64,000 nucleotides of DNA from Glandiceps talaboti (Eukaryota; Hemichordata; Enteropneusta; Spengelidae). A model generated the notes under the pieces. That model ran no database searches. It worked only from the letters and a program-made list of their open reading frames with translations, and was not told the origin of the DNA. The position numbers and the translations under genes were made by a program. The stretch is taken from positions 3,137,001 to 3,201,000 of the forward strand of contig NC_135550.1 in the NCBI RefSeq assembly GCF_964340395.1, in the 5' to 3' direction. Shown here piece by piece: positions 1 to 11,964 of the stretch; the stretch's first letter is position 1, and each line of letters starts with the position of its first letter.

Positions 1-528
1 GGAATATAGCAGGGGGGGTACTTGAAAAAAAATTAGGGTTTTACAAAAAATCTCCCGACCCCCACTAACAAGTTTTTGTGAAAGCAGCCTTAGTACAGTC
101 TAAGCTCTGTCACCAAGGAACGACCATCGACTTTTGTTTATTGATGCTTTGTGTGTGTGTGCATTTTAGGCAAGTCTCCCTTTTTCACAGTTACGTTTGA
201 GGTACAGAGCAACACATCATGCAGATGTTTTATGGGTGTTTACTTAGTCAGGTTTAAACCGTTAAAGGGTAGGGCCTACGCTTTCCCACAGCTATATTTT
301 CCCCTAGGAAGGTTTTTTTTTATCTATGTTTTTTAGTGCGAGGTCAAGCAGGGCTGACTTTGTCTCTCAGTTGCAACAACAATTCATGTGTAATCACTTT
401 TGCCTTTGTACACCTCTCTATTTGTGAGGTATTAAAGCCTGGTGGCAGCGTAACCAAGCAATAAGTTATAAAGTGTCAGACATGAAATTGAAGGACACTC
501 AGATGATGCTATCTTCCCGTAGAAGAAA
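1..528. other. Unassigned sequence
   Basis: No gene or known element is recognised. A short open frame at 151-336 has no domain, and its composition is like the surrounding DNA. The G-run near 12-18 and phrases such as a C-run next to an A-run recur in many intergenic parts of this window, so the stretch probably consists of old dispersed repeats. Confidence 0.4.
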
Positions 529-570
529 TGTATGTATGTATGTATGTATGTATGTATGTGTGTGTGTGTG

Positions 571-627
<57 letters not shown>

Positions 628-676
628 ATGTATGTATGTATGTATGTATGTATGTATGTATGTATGTATGTATGTA
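529..676. repeat. TATG / TG compound microsatellite
   Basis: About 25 bp of (TATG)n, then about 55 bp of (TG)n with one CG interruption, then about 65 bp of (TATG)n again. It is open in several frames on both strands only because the unit lacks stop codons. It directly abuts the hairpin at 677-754. Confidence 0.95.
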
Positions 677-754
677 TACAAGTAATAAATGCCGTCCGGG
701 TAAATACACGCCGACGTAGGAGGCGTGTATTGCCCGGATGGCATTTATCTTGTA
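677..754. mobile_element. Foldback hairpin, candidate miniature element
   Basis: A near-perfect inverted repeat. The left arm starts TACAAG (677) and ends ACACGCC; the right arm starts GGCGTGT (722) and ends CTTGTA (754). The arms are about 33-36 nt with a few mismatches, separated by a loop of about 9 nt (GACGTAGGA). No target duplication can be read because the left side is microsatellite. It may be a foldback or MITE-type element, or a structured RNA end; no coding capacity. Confidence 0.6.
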
Positions 755-1869
755 CCCCGGCTAATAATTCGATGGTGTCATATTCTTCCCAGGAAGAACT
801 TCATACACCCATTGTTTATGTTTTGATTTTCGACAAGACATCCTGACGCCAACGTGACTTCCAATCGAAGCTGACACGTGTCAAAAAACTGGATACACGC
901 CTGTGTCAACATTCAATGTCAGACATGTATATCGCTATGTTGCACTACGAAAATAGCAATTACATCCCAATGGACAGTGTATTTCATACCACTGTGTATT
1001 TGCTTGATATTATTATGCAGGACATTCATACTACAAACTACTCAATACAATCACATCCTTCATGTGTATGCAACTAGTGATATGAAATTTAATCGCCACT
1101 GATAAAACAAAACATGGCTACTGACATCAAAAATAAAATTCAGCGAAATTGTGTATCTGTGTCTATCAAACATGACTAGCGTAAAGAAACAGCGTATTGA
1201 TTATGTGCAAATGAAATACACGATTCAAACTTTTGAAATGGCGTGTATTACAAAGCAATAGTAGTACCTTCTACCTCTTGCAAGTTGTAGTAAAATACAC
1301 CATTGCAATCTACAATGCAATACCGGCCACAATCATTTTGACTTTTTTGTCCATTCCTTCTTCATTACTCTCCTCGGCCCAACTATTCCAAACTTTGCAT
1401 GATGAGCTAGTATTTTTTCCTGTGTATTTCTGTGTATTTTTCAGTACAATTGCCGTCAGTTTCTGAACTATTATATGTCCTCAGCTGTCATAACAGCAAA
1501 CCGTCGCTTTCTCCCTGCCATTATACCGTCCACCTTGCAAGTACAAGTTGTAGTACGTGTATTTTATTCACCTTATAAATACATTCTGAGGTAATGTTTA
1601 TTATTACGAAAATAGTGTTCAACTTGTGAACGGAAGTCTTATCTGTTCAGTCAGAGTTAGGGATCATGTTTTTGTTATGATTGTCTGCGTCTAATCACTC
1701 TTCCCAGGATGCCATTAATTGGATCTCATACACAGAAAATACACTCCCGCCACCGACATTTGATAAATTTGCTACTCTGCTGATAAACCGATCTTCACGC
1801 TTTTCCCTGATTGGTCAATGGCCCTCATTTGTAACTGTCAATCGAAATTTAACGCCCACGCCGGAGTAC
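755..1869. other. Unassigned sequence
   Basis: About 1.1 kb with only short frames (for example 878-1102 and 1233-1466) that show no domain, signal or splice context. No RNA gene or repeat boundary was recognised. Confidence 0.4.
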
Positions 1870-1876
1870 AAGTATG

Positions 1877-1904
<28 letters not shown>
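1870..1904. repeat. TATG microsatellite at the left edge of a Penelope fragment
   Basis: About nine TATG units. The sequence switches directly from this tract into the 3' coding end of a Penelope-like element. Penelope-family 3' ends here are repeatedly bounded by TATG/CATA tracts. Confidence 0.85.
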
Positions 1905-1907
<3 letters not shown>

Positions 1908-2259
1908 GGTTTCTGGTGATGAAAAAGTATTGAGGTTAAAGGAAGAAGAAATCATTTTCCGTCTTGGAACGCTGGAACCCCTTGGAATTAATAGATTATT
2001 CTCGTCATTCCCAATCTAGTCAGGGTATTTTTTAAATTTCAGGCGTATTCTATTGGGTTCTATTTGGTGCGTGCGAATATTAGAACTTTTCCCACGTATA
2101 ACCGTTTATATATCACGCGCGGTTTTGTTCCATTACATTCAGATATGTTCAGGTTTTAACCAAACATTTCTGTATCTCGCCGATTTTTCCTTTGAAAAAG
2201 AATATTTATTCGAATCGTCGGATTTTACATCTATTTATACGGACTGATTTATAAGTTCC

Positions 2260-2260
<1 letters not shown>
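1904..2260 (+). mobile_element. Penelope-like element 3' end, upstream partial copy
   Basis: The last 37 codons of a Penelope-type polyprotein (start KVSGDEKVLRLKEEE, end FSSFPI, stop at about 2017) plus about 240 bp of 3' sequence. It is nearly identical to 3318-3690 in the same orientation. In Penelope-like elements, a partial upstream copy of the 3' end in tandem with the main copy forms the so-called pseudo-LTR. The spacing and orientation here fit that arrangement. It is too short to encode an activity. Confidence 0.75.
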
Positions 2261-2290
<30 letters not shown>

Positions 2291-2362
2291 TGTATGTATG
2301 TATGTATGTATGTATGTACAGAGCGAGAGATACATACATACATACATACATACATACATACA

Positions 2363-2391
<29 letters not shown>
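2261..2391. repeat. TATG array facing a CATA array (large palindrome)
   Basis: About 57 bp of (TATG)n, a spacer of about 12 bp (CAGAGCGAGAGA), then about 60 bp of (TACA)n. The two arms are reverse complements, so the tract can form a hairpin of roughly 55 bp. It sits between the upstream partial Penelope copy and the main copy. Confidence 0.9.
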
Positions 2392-2393
<2 letters not shown>

Positions 2394-2439
2394 GTATTAT
2401 TATTATACATATACATATGTTTATTAACTACATATGTAA

Positions 2440-3433
2440 TTTTAATCCTGCTATTCAGTATACTTATGATATTTCAGAACTAACTATCAATTTCCTTGAC
2501 ATCTCCCTTAGGATTGATGGTGATGATATAGCTACATCTATTTATACTAAACCTACTGATTCACATTTATATTTGCAGTATGGTTCATCACATCCTAATA
2601 AGTGTGAAGATTCCATTCCCTATTCACAATTACTTCGTCTACGTCGTATTTGTAGTAGTGATTTGGATTTCAGAAAAAGGTCTGCTGAATTTTGCACGTA
2701 CTTCCATCAACGTGGTTATCCTATGTCTGTTATCAACGCGGCTTTACATAAAGTATCATCTTTGTCTAGGGAAGCTTGTATCAAATCACATGATCAGAGG
2801 AGTAACAACGATCGTCCCATACTAGCTCTTACATACCATCCCTTTTCAACTAGAGTTAAAAACATAATATACAAGCATTTTAATATCTTACGTTCTAATA
2901 GGGTTACCAATTCATTGTTTCGTGCAGTACCATTAACAGCTTGGCGTCGTGATACCAGTCTTAGAGATATGGTGGTACGTACGGAACAACGTGAATTGGA
3001 AGTTAATGCTGGTTCTTTTCCGTGCGATCGTACTCGATGTGGTACATGTCGTTTCATTATTAATACTAATCATGTTTTTGGCCCTAAGAACAGTGTGCCT
3101 GTTACAAGTAGATTTACTTGTATTAGTACTAATGTAGTGTATTGCATTACATGTCAAAAATGTGGTTTTCTATATATAGGTTCAACTGTACGTCGTCTTG
3201 GTGATCGTTTCGTGGGACATCTCCGTTTGACCAGACAAAAGAATCGTAACTATCCCGTATCTATGCATTTTATTACAAACGATCATAATGTATCAGATAT
3301 GTCCATTTCAGGAATGTGTAAGGTTTCTGGTGATGAGAAAGCTTTGAGGTTGAAGGAAGAAGAAATCATTTTTCGTCTTGTAACGCTGGAACCCCTTGGA
3401 ATTAATAGATTATTCTCGTCTTTCCCAATCTAA
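2440..3433 (+). pseudogene. Penelope-like element polyprotein, 5'-truncated (RT end plus GIY-YIG endonuclease)
   Basis: This is the C-terminal third of a Penelope-like retroelement protein. The full protein copies RNA into DNA and nicks the target through a GIY-YIG nuclease. The frame opens in the end of the reverse transcriptase (INFLDISLRIDGD, then IYTKPTDSHLYLQY and SSHP) and runs through the linker region with LRRICSS and FHQRGYP. It reaches a Cys cluster (CDRTRCGTC, CITCQKC) and the GIY-YIG core GFLYIGSTVRRLGDR, followed by GHL and the basic helix. It ends FSSFPI and stop at 3433. The RT catalytic YxDD segment and everything upstream are missing; the frame's apparent start lies in microsatellite, so no real start codon is present. 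The surviving part has no internal stop, which suggests a young insertion. It is a dead fragment unless joined to a promoter. The family assignment is firm; the subfamily is not decided. Confidence 0.85.
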
Positions 3434-3690
3434 TTATCATGATTATTGGGTATTTTTTTAATTTCAGGCGTATTCTATTGGGTTCTATTAGGTGCGTGCG
3501 AATTTAAGAACTTATCCCACGTATAACCGTTTATTTATATCACGCGCGGTTTTGTTCCATTATATTTAGAAATGTTCGGGTTTTCACCTGGCATTTCTCT
3601 GTCTCGCCAATTTTTCCTTTGAAAAAGAATATTTATTCGAAACGTCGGATTTAACAGCTATATATACGGACTGGTTTATTAGTTCCTTAT
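3318..3690 (+). mobile_element. Penelope-like element 3' end, downstream copy
   Basis: A second copy of the 1904-2260 segment: the last codons, a stop at 3433 and about 250 bp of 3' sequence ending TTAGTTCCTTATG. At 3613-3650 a short stem GAATA/TATTC is followed by GAAACGTC. This resembles the 3' half of a hammerhead ribozyme core, but the CUGAUGA half is degenerate (CTTTGAA), so cleavage is unlikely here. A CATA/CA microsatellite follows. Confidence 0.75.
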
Positions 3691-3703
3691 GCATTTCTTT
3701 CTG

Positions 3704-3742
3704 CATACATACATACATACATACATACATACATACATACAT

Positions 3743-3811
<69 letters not shown>

Positions 3812-3880
3812 TACATACATACATACATACATACATACATACATACATACATACATACATACATACATACATACATACAT
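3704..3880. repeat. CATA / CA compound microsatellite
   Basis: About 55 bp of (CATA)n, about 48 bp of (CA)n, then about 75 bp of (CATA)n. Open frames on both strands here are repeat artefacts. Confidence 0.95.
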
Positions 3881-4116
3881 CCATACGTTTGGGTAGGTGC
3901 GGGAAAAATTGCAAAAATACCGACAAATACCAACATATAAAGTCGTGTGTATGGCCTTCAGGACAGAAGATGCCAACGCGCGCGTGCACATTCCACTGTC
4001 TTTCAAGTTTGCCCTCTGAACGCGTAACTAAACATAGCTTTGAACGCGTCATTACGTGTACGCCTGCACGATATTGCTCCCGTACACGTACGCGTTCTAA
4101 CGTGTATCTAAACCTC
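3881..4116. other. Unassigned, locally CG-dinucleotide-rich
   Basis: Contains several CGCG and ACGCGT steps between 3960 and 4100, unlike the AT-rich surroundings. No gene is recognised. It could be unmethylated DNA near a lost gene end, or part of a repeat. Confidence 0.3.
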
Positions 4117-4119
4117 TCT

Positions 4120-4690
4120 AATATTACTTTTAATTACTTTTAAACAGTAAATCCCAAAGGAGTTCTGAGTTCTAGAAATGTTATCAGGTGGATTATTTTG
4201 ACAAGTTCATACAGAAGAAAAATGTTTCATAGAAGTAATGATTTATATAAATGAAATTTCCTCTAGCACACTGATGACAATCACGCAAGTGTTTCAAAAA
4301 GTTACATACTAAAGTTCAAATTGGATAACTTGAAAAAATTGTTAGCGATGTCAATGCCACTTTGAATAATAGGACGAATGTTTTAGTACTCCTGATAAAA
4401 TCATACAATATTTCATGGCTACAGATATACACCCATCAGGATGATAAGTATTCATCTTCTTACAAAGTTGTTCTACGGACTTGTCAACCTTACTAAAATG
4501 AAGGAAAGATACCTGTAACAAGTAATTCAATAAAGAGAAGAGAAAAGAAGTTGTAGAGAGACTGACAGGACAGAAAAGACAGAGAATAGAACTGAAAAAA
4601 TACATATTTTTTATCCTTGCCCCCTTTTTTTATTTCGCCCGCCCGCCCCGCATGATTATTCCACTGGAGATGAGAAGAAAAAAAGAAAAA
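4120..4690 (-). repeat. Dispersed repeat, arm 1 of an inverted pair
   Basis: The reverse complement of this segment matches 12895-13470 over about 560 bp with scattered substitutions and small indels. One edge is marked by AGTAATTAAAAGTAAT and the other by the CCACTGGAGATGAGAA side next to a GGGCGG-rich stretch. No open frame is conserved between the copies. It is probably a non-autonomous transposable element of unknown class; no clear terminal repeat or target duplication was seen. Confidence 0.7.
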
Positions 4691-5620
4691 AAGGTCACCC
4701 TTAGACTAATAACCCAATACTTGGATGACAAAGCGATTTAATATTTGTCATTGCATATTTAATACCCCTACATAATGAATGTCTATTAAAAACTTAGGTC
4801 CTGACCAGAGCCGGGCCCTAACCAAGCACACCTAACCTACTCCCTAACAAAACGGGTTAACCTTGGGTTGACCTCCCAGAAGTTTTCCACTCTCCTACAA
4901 TGTAATTGTTTCTGTCGCTACGCACGCGCACTTGCACAAAATTGGCAAGTCACTAACCACAATTTAAAGTCGACATGGTGAGTTTCCTCATGTATACTGA
5001 CCCAACATTTTGTAACAAGGCCTCACAAAACATACTACGAACAACACTAACAAAACCAAACATTTAAACTAAAAACACAATTACAATACATACATTTGTA
5101 TCTTAAAATGTAATATAGATGTCGACTAATTGTTCATATTAACTTTACCTTGTTAGTTTCACTTCAATTGACCTTTTGGCACTTGGTTATATTTAGATCT
5201 GTATTGCTTAAATACAAACTAAGGTACACACTCTTTAACAAAACGAAGACTAGTGTATCCTTACGGGAGGAATTCAGTTTACATCTGGTCTATATTTACC
5301 TTATATTAAAATCTGAACTACTTCACTTGCACTTGCAACGATTTATGTTAATATTTTAACACAGATATATCATATATTCAAATGTTGATAACCCTACAGC
5401 GCATTTCTTCCTTTTGAACATACGTGTGTGTTTGTACGATTGTATCCTTTACCCCAACAGAAAAGTGATTTCAAACCATTTTTCTGTTCGTCAGACTTCA
5501 TACTATTATGAAGAGCTCATTCGTTTTTCAAGTTATATTTAAACAAAGCTGGCAAACTGTGATAAAAACCATTCTATTGGTCGACAAATATATGGAGCAC
5601 GTCGTACATGGAACTCACAA
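4691..5620. other. Unassigned sequence
   Basis: AT-rich, with only short frames (for example 5150-5359) that have no recognisable domain. A stretch at 4815-4870 is rich in CCTAAC-like words but is not an ordered array. No gene supported. Confidence 0.35.
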
Positions 5621-5663
5621 CTTCCCTCTCCTGAGAGCGTCGTGGAGGGCTCCCTACTGTCGC
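5621..5663 (+). repeat. 43-bp segment shared with 14074-14116
   Basis: Begins CTTCCCTCTCCTGAGA and ends CTCCCTACTGTCGC; the copy near 14.1 kb differs at one base. Here it directly precedes a truncated LINE coding end; at 14.1 kb it stands without one. It may be the 5' leader of a retroelement family joined to a 3' part by internal deletion, but this is inference. Confidence 0.5.
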
Positions 5664-6366
5664 AGACAAAACAAACTATATGCTTATAAAAACGCCCCGG
5701 AAAATTCTCTACGTTGAAGGTCGCCTTTATATTGGAAATAAACCTATTGAAAGAGTATCATCAGCAACATATCTAGGTGTCTCAATCGATTCCTTCCTAA
5801 ATTGGAAGTCTCATATCGAAAAAGTGTGTAACATAATCAATCCTAAGGTTGGAATCATTTCTCGTATTCGTCACTATGTGCCAAGATCTGTTCCCATACT
5901 CCTTTACAACACTTTAATTCTACCTCATCTTAGCTATTGCGTGGAAGTGTGGGGAAACACCTTCCCAACAACACTACACCCCCTCCTTCGTCTACAAAAA
6001 AAGCTTGTCCGCTTCATAACTTTCTCAGATTACCATGCCCATTCTACTCCTCTCTTTCATCAACTTAAAATTCTTGATATTTACAAACTCTGTAGTCTTC
6101 AAACTTGCATTTTCATCTTCGATTTAATACACAATCGCGATATTCACAATCTTGAGCATTACTTCGAAGTTCATTTGACCCATAACTATCCAACCAAAGC
6201 AAGATCCAATGCAAATTTAGCAATCCCAAAGGCCAACTTGACACAAACTCAGTATAATTTTAACTACGCAGCAGTCAAGGCATGGAATGCAGTACCCCTA
6301 CCAATTAAATCGCTTCACAGTCGGGAAAAATTTAAGTCTGAATTAAAACAGTTTTTATTCAGTTAG
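5664..6366 (+). pseudogene. Non-LTR retrotransposon (LINE) reverse transcriptase, C-terminal fragment
   Basis: Encodes the end of a LINE ORF2, which carries out target-primed reverse transcription. Visible landmarks are SSATYLGVSIDSFLNWKSHI (the RT tail after the catalytic core), the region with SVPILLYNTLILPHLSYC and VWG (thumb region typical of Jockey/CR1/L2-type elements), then RLQKKLVRFITFS, and a final segment with NYAAVKAWNAVP and FKSELKQFLFS before the stop. The endonuclease and the RT catalytic FADD-type motif are absent, so the copy is 5'-truncated, as is usual for LINEs. The frame is intact for about 230 residues, so it is not very old. A relative lies at 48318-48735 on the other strand. 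Confidence 0.85.
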
Positions 6367-6781
6367 TGACATTCCATATACATGTATATAGTCCATTTAT
6401 TTATTTGTGACAGCAGTGATTTGTAAAATTTGTACAACTTTAGTTTATGAATATTTAGTATGTGTATGAATGTATGGTTGGTTTGTTTTGTTTTTTCTAT
6501 GAGTGAGTGTGATGCGTGTGTATATAAAGAACATTTGTTATGTATATATTTCTTTTTATAACTGTGTAACCAGCAATACATTATACTAAGCATGTCAGTC
6601 AGGGCCTTGGACCTCGATTAGTTCAGAAAGAACTACTGTCCTTGGTCCTCACCAGAATTTTATTTTGTCCCTAGATGTTGTATTTTTTTTCTCTCTTTCA
6701 TTTCTATATATTTATTCAATATCTGTATAAACTGTATAAGTTCTGGTGAAATAAATTTCAATTCAATTCAATTCAATTCAA
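6367..6781 (+). mobile_element. LINE 3' UTR with AATAAA and (ATTCA)n tail
   Basis: Non-coding sequence following the LINE stop codon. It ends with AATAAA at about 6750 and then five to six copies of ATTCA (6757-6781). LINEs of the CR1/L2/Jockey groups often end in short tandem repeats instead of poly(A), so this marks the 3' terminus of the insertion. Confidence 0.75.
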
Positions 6782-7299
6782 TGAGATGTGGTCATTTGTA
6801 GTGTCAATAACATGTAGTGTCCAAAATAGAAAGTGTATTAATCCCTTCTGACAAGTTCATACTGATGAGTATAACGTTTTAGATTAACTTCTTTTATAAA
6901 CTGTCTATGATGAAGATTACATTACAAAACCATCAACTTCACGTTTGTCCCAAAGTGCAATATAAGTGAAGCACTGATTGTGAAACAGCCAAGCATTTAC
7001 ATGACATGTTCTGTAACTAGTGTGGTAGCTAGGTAATACATGTATATGTATATGTATCGTTATGTTTGAACTAATAAGTAATATTAAAGAATTCATGTAA
7101 GAAACAGGGACAAGAACAAATATTTACATGTACCACAGACAAGGCTATATGCCATTGTAGAAAAGCATTTTTTTCTTCCATCACAATTTTCAAAACAGCA
7201 TGACCCTCCTACTACCAATTTCAAAAACAGGGTGACCCCCTACAACTCCACCGCCTCCCCCCCCCCCCAGGCTGGAGAAACTGACCGGTCCCTTATATT
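6782..7299. other. Unassigned sequence with dispersed-repeat scraps
   Basis: No gene. A short piece near 7270-7296 (GAGAAACTGACCGGTCCCTT) recurs at 23845-23865, so part of this is an interspersed repeat. Confidence 0.4.
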
Positions 7300-7560
7300 G
7301 CCTTTGTAAGTTGTCAGTTTCCACATCCACTATTTCTTGTGAGAATTTTCGCGATCTTCTTAAAAAGTTTAGGGTTGGCGTGAAAAACTAGTTGGGTCGG
7401 GTAACCGGAACCAAAGTTTTTTATTTGGCCTAACCAAACAGACCTTAGTCAGCAGGGTTTTATCTTTCAACCTTCATTCTGGGCAGAAACAGCATCCCAT
7501 ATGGTAGCTAGTGGGGAGGGGGTGGTTTCCCCCTCCCCAGTAAGAACTTTAAAAAAAAAA
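7300..7560. repeat. Dispersed repeat, inverted relative to copies at 29480-29630 and 25490-25605
   Basis: The 7300-7450 part (with TTCGCGATCTTCTT and GGGTAACCGGAACCAAA) is the reverse complement of the segment around 29480-29630. The 7440-7560 part (with GGGCAGAAACAGCATCCC) is the reverse complement of 25490-25605. No coding frame. The element class is unknown. Confidence 0.6.
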
Positions 7561-7858
7561 AAAGGACATGTAGGCCATTTAATGGCATAAAATTTCAAAC
7601 CATACACATTATCAAAAGCCATAGAGTACTTGAAAATTGACTTCAATACCCAAATTGTACTCTCAATACATTGTTATACAACTGTATGGATATATTACCT
7701 ACACTTTAACTTATACAGAGATATTTTGGCAGACACACACATTTTCTTGGCTATTAACTGCCTCATAATTAAATGTAGATATTGAATGAAGTGAACAATT
7801 TTGCAAATTACAAGGTAAACATAACTGCTCCTGAGGTTTGATTGTTCAAAAAAGTCTC

Positions 7859-8280
<422 letters not shown>

Positions 8281-8384
8281 CGCGGAAGGCATACACAAAT
8301 ACATTTGCATGGCTGTCGTCCAACTTATCACTGAACATAGTTTTTAGAAGATATTGCGGCAAAGCCATTAAATCTTTTAAATTT

Positions 8385-8530
8385 AAATTTACTTGGTAAA
8401 CGACCGCTTCTGAGGTTTAATTTGGTTCAAATATAAATGTGCATAATATTTTGGGGGCCCACACTTTCAGACCATCAGAATTGTCATGCCCCCCCCCCCC
8501 ATTTCTTTTCATGACCCACCCCCAATTTCT
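8385..8530. repeat. Dispersed repeat, inverted relative to 24920-25060
   Basis: Contains GGTAAACGACCGCTTCTGAG and CAGACCATCAGAATTGTCAT. The reverse complement of both occurs at 24920-25060. A weaker third copy lies at 7813-7850, directly before the GA/GACA array. Confidence 0.55.
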
Positions 8531-10624
8531 CCCCAGGCCCCCACCCTGCCGTACATTCTAATTCCACTGAGCCTAAAATATAAATATCTGAAGTAAGCTC
8601 TCTTCGAATCTAATTCATTTTGATACGGCTAGCTTTACTATTTCAAACAACACGGTCACTTTGTTTTGTTGTTATTTATCTTGTCATTGCCGTTCAGGTT
8701 GTGGTGATGTGCACGTGTGTTTGAATGTATAACATGTGTGCACGTCTTTTGATTGATTTAGTATCGATGTTTGCATCGAGTAGAGTCAGACATCCAAACT
8801 AGCTAGCAGTGAGGGGAGGGGACGGGGAGTAATAACCTTGAAAAAATGGCGTCAGGGCTAGAAGGTAGTACGCTATAAATTCTACCCTTGGCATCACTTT
8901 AAGGGCTATACTATACTAGTCTACTACCCAATTCAATCAAACTTGAGTTACTTACCGCTAGTCTCACCGCACCAATTACACTTCGGACGGCCATCATATG
9001 CAAAATGAACCTTGGCTTGTGGTAATATACCCATCTAGACTACGTTCCGATTATGTTTTGTCAAGTGTCGACCTTTGTTCCTGATGATTAGCTGTGACAA
9101 TAAGTTGCTATATATAAAAGTGCCAGACATTGTAATTGTTAGGGCATGTGCATATCTTTCATACATTTACTCTACTCATAGTGATACTGTTATCTAATCA
9201 CGAGCACAAGATTTGCGCCCTCTATTGGGCTAAATTTCTCCCTCGTCTCGCACTAGTACTGGAGCAGTAGTTTCAAAGGAACCATTTCTACGACTGAGGC
9301 CTCTCATTGTAGAGGAAAAAATCACATGCAACAATTTAAATAAGCAGTCAGCTGTCTTCCTATTTCCCCCAGAATTAGGACTGCATATCCAAATGCTAGG
9401 AAAAGTCAATAAGAAACGACCAATGAAAACATATTCATGACACAAAAAATGATTTGATATGAAATGACACCGTATACAAATTATATTTGTTATGTTCAAA
9501 TTTATATTTTTGTGTAAACTTTGCTGCATTGAAGGAATAGATTAGTCTTTGAATGAAATTATTATAAAATAGCATTAATTATCATTGGGTAAAGGCATAT
9601 TTTTGTGAATGTCTGCAATATATAGTGAAAGTGAAGTCTTTTTGAAATAGTAACTAGCTAGCACTGTTCGTCATTGTACATGAATATATGCAAATGATCA
9701 GTTACCGTAGTATAATTCGTAAAAAATAAACTCGCCTTCTTGAAATAATAACGGACTCTAGAATTCTTTTGTAGTGTCCCGATATTCAGACATTTTTCGG
9801 CTACAATTTCCCAGCTTTACAAGACAGCACCAACACGTAAATAGTAACTACATAGGGGTGAAATATTTATTTAAAGAAAAAAAAAGTTAGATAGCACCTT
9901 GACAGTAAAGTAAAAATTACAGGTAGGAAAATGCTTTAGACTGGGATATTTTCACCTCTTGTTACCAATTTCATTGTATTCGAAAAGAGTGGATCAAGAG
10001 CTTCCAGAAAATATATAGTTATGGATGTGTATAATCATTACTTTCTTAACTACAAACCAATCAACAAAGTGGCATTGAAGGTGGTGTATACATTTTAAGT
10101 ATCGCCGTTCTGAGCAATGATTGCAGTTTATTTTCTACTCCCAAAGTGAAACTACCAATATTCAACTTTTCAATACAGCCTGTAAAGTTATAGCATTTGA
10201 ATAGTGAATTTTTTATGAAATTCATTCGAACAATGAAAACATGTCAATGTTTATACAGGTTTGTAGACAAGCTGAATCACCGAATACTGGGAGTAGAACA
10301 AAATATTGCACTCAATACAGAAATTAAAAGCTTAATTAAAGAAGTATACCTGAGTAGTTCCCTAACACGAAAGATGTCGTTATTAGTTTGATTATGCATG
10401 GAAATGGTAATCTTCTTATCATGATTTACATGGAAATCATATGTGTATTTAAGGTAGTTACACATGTTAGGGTGACTGTTGAATATTATTTTTTAAAAGG
10501 TATGAAAAGTTAAAATATTTAAAAGTTAAAAATTTAAGTATTTATTTTCACAAGGGAAGTCATGTTTACAATAAAATGTTCTTTGTGACTGAATGCTGTT
10601 TGTATTGCATATTACACACACATA
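8531..10624. other. Unassigned sequence, about 2.1 kb
   Basis: No domain, exon or RNA gene was recognised on either strand. Frames at 9230-9529 (minus) and 10197-10391 (plus) are short, with no signal peptide, splice context or familiar motif. Composition is ordinary AT-rich intergenic DNA. Confidence 0.4.
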
Positions 10625-10645
10625 TATGCACACGCAGACACAGAC

Positions 10646-10698
<53 letters not shown>

Positions 10699-10708
10699 CA
10701 TGTGTGTG

Positions 10709-10752
<44 letters not shown>
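10625..10752. repeat. GACA / TG microsatellite
   Basis: About 55 bp of (GACA)n followed by about 50 bp of (TG)n, with a short CATG join. GACA next to TG or GA recurs at many places in this window. Confidence 0.95.
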
Positions 10753-10759
<7 letters not shown>

Positions 10760-11187
10760 TGTAATGTGTGAATGTAAACATGGGGCATGGAAAAAAGTAC
10801 CCTGGGCGAGGGGCGTATATGATTCCTATCATTTCCAAGTGGGGAGGGGGCATCAAAATAATAAATCAGAAATATAGAAATTCTCCGGCCTCCCCCTAGA
10901 AGTCAAAATCTGGACACTCCCTTACTGCTGAACAGTGCGCTGTTGAAATAAATTTCATATATATGTAGACATCGTGGATTTATGTAGGTCACATACACCG
11001 ATCAGCATAGGTTGGTACTTGAAATCCCTAAGAGTTTGACAAGGTTGTCACCTATTCCATATCTGATCGATACCAACTGATACACGAGGACATAGTTCAC
11101 AAACTGTCATGAGCACCCACACAATTTATATATTAAAAATGAATATTAAAATTAAATGCCAGGCGATTGTTCACCTGATGGTCACAC
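10753..11187. other. Unassigned sequence
   Basis: Nothing recognised. A G-rich phrase at 10835-10850 resembles scraps of dispersed repeats elsewhere in the window. Confidence 0.35.
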
Positions 11188-11388
11188 GTGCATCACGTGA
11201 AATGGGTACAGAAAGAATTAAAATATGAAATAAGGAAAGGGAAGGATGAATACAAGAGTAAAGTAGAAAATAATTTTAAAAGTAACGATATGAAGAAAGT
11301 ATGGGACGGACTGAAACTTATGAGTGGTTACTCTAATGGTAGCAAAAACACCAATGTTACAGGAGACAATTCAACACCCCGTATTTGA
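11188..11388 (+). pseudogene. LINE ORF2 fragment (linker between endonuclease and RT)
   Basis: A 66-codon frame with KELKYEIRKGKDEYKSKVE, then NNFKSNDMKKVWDGLKLMSGY. This basic, helical stretch with W-x-GL-K and a final GY is the usual segment just before the reverse transcriptase domain in CR1/L2/Rex-type LINEs. Neither the endonuclease nor the RT is present around it. It is an isolated decayed fragment. Confidence 0.6.
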
Positions 11389-11697
11389 CTGTTTCGTACA
11401 ATGAATGCTTCACTTATATTACACTTTGGGGCAAAAGTGAACTTGAAGGTTTCGTAATGGTAATCTTGATAGATAGTTTATAAAAGAAGTTAATCTAAAT
11501 TGTTCTACTCTTTAGTATGAAGTATGATTAATACTCATTGTGTTAATATTACTCCTTGTCAGGATAGTCTAAACAATATCACGTGATACCTTGTATCTGA
11601 TATTGTAGACGACAGAGATTTATACCTTGTACTTGGTCCAAACACAATATATGTATGTGCACCAGTATATGCCAGACACTGTTTGACCATTAGCAAA

Positions 11698-11939
<242 letters not shown>

Positions 11940-11964
11940 CGCTCGTGGGCTTCCAAGTACGGAG

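Noticed and set aside
3613-3650. Functional hammerhead ribozyme at the Penelope 3' end
   Set aside because: The GAAACGTC half and a stem are present, but the CUGAUGA half is CTTTGAA, lacking core bases needed for cleavage.
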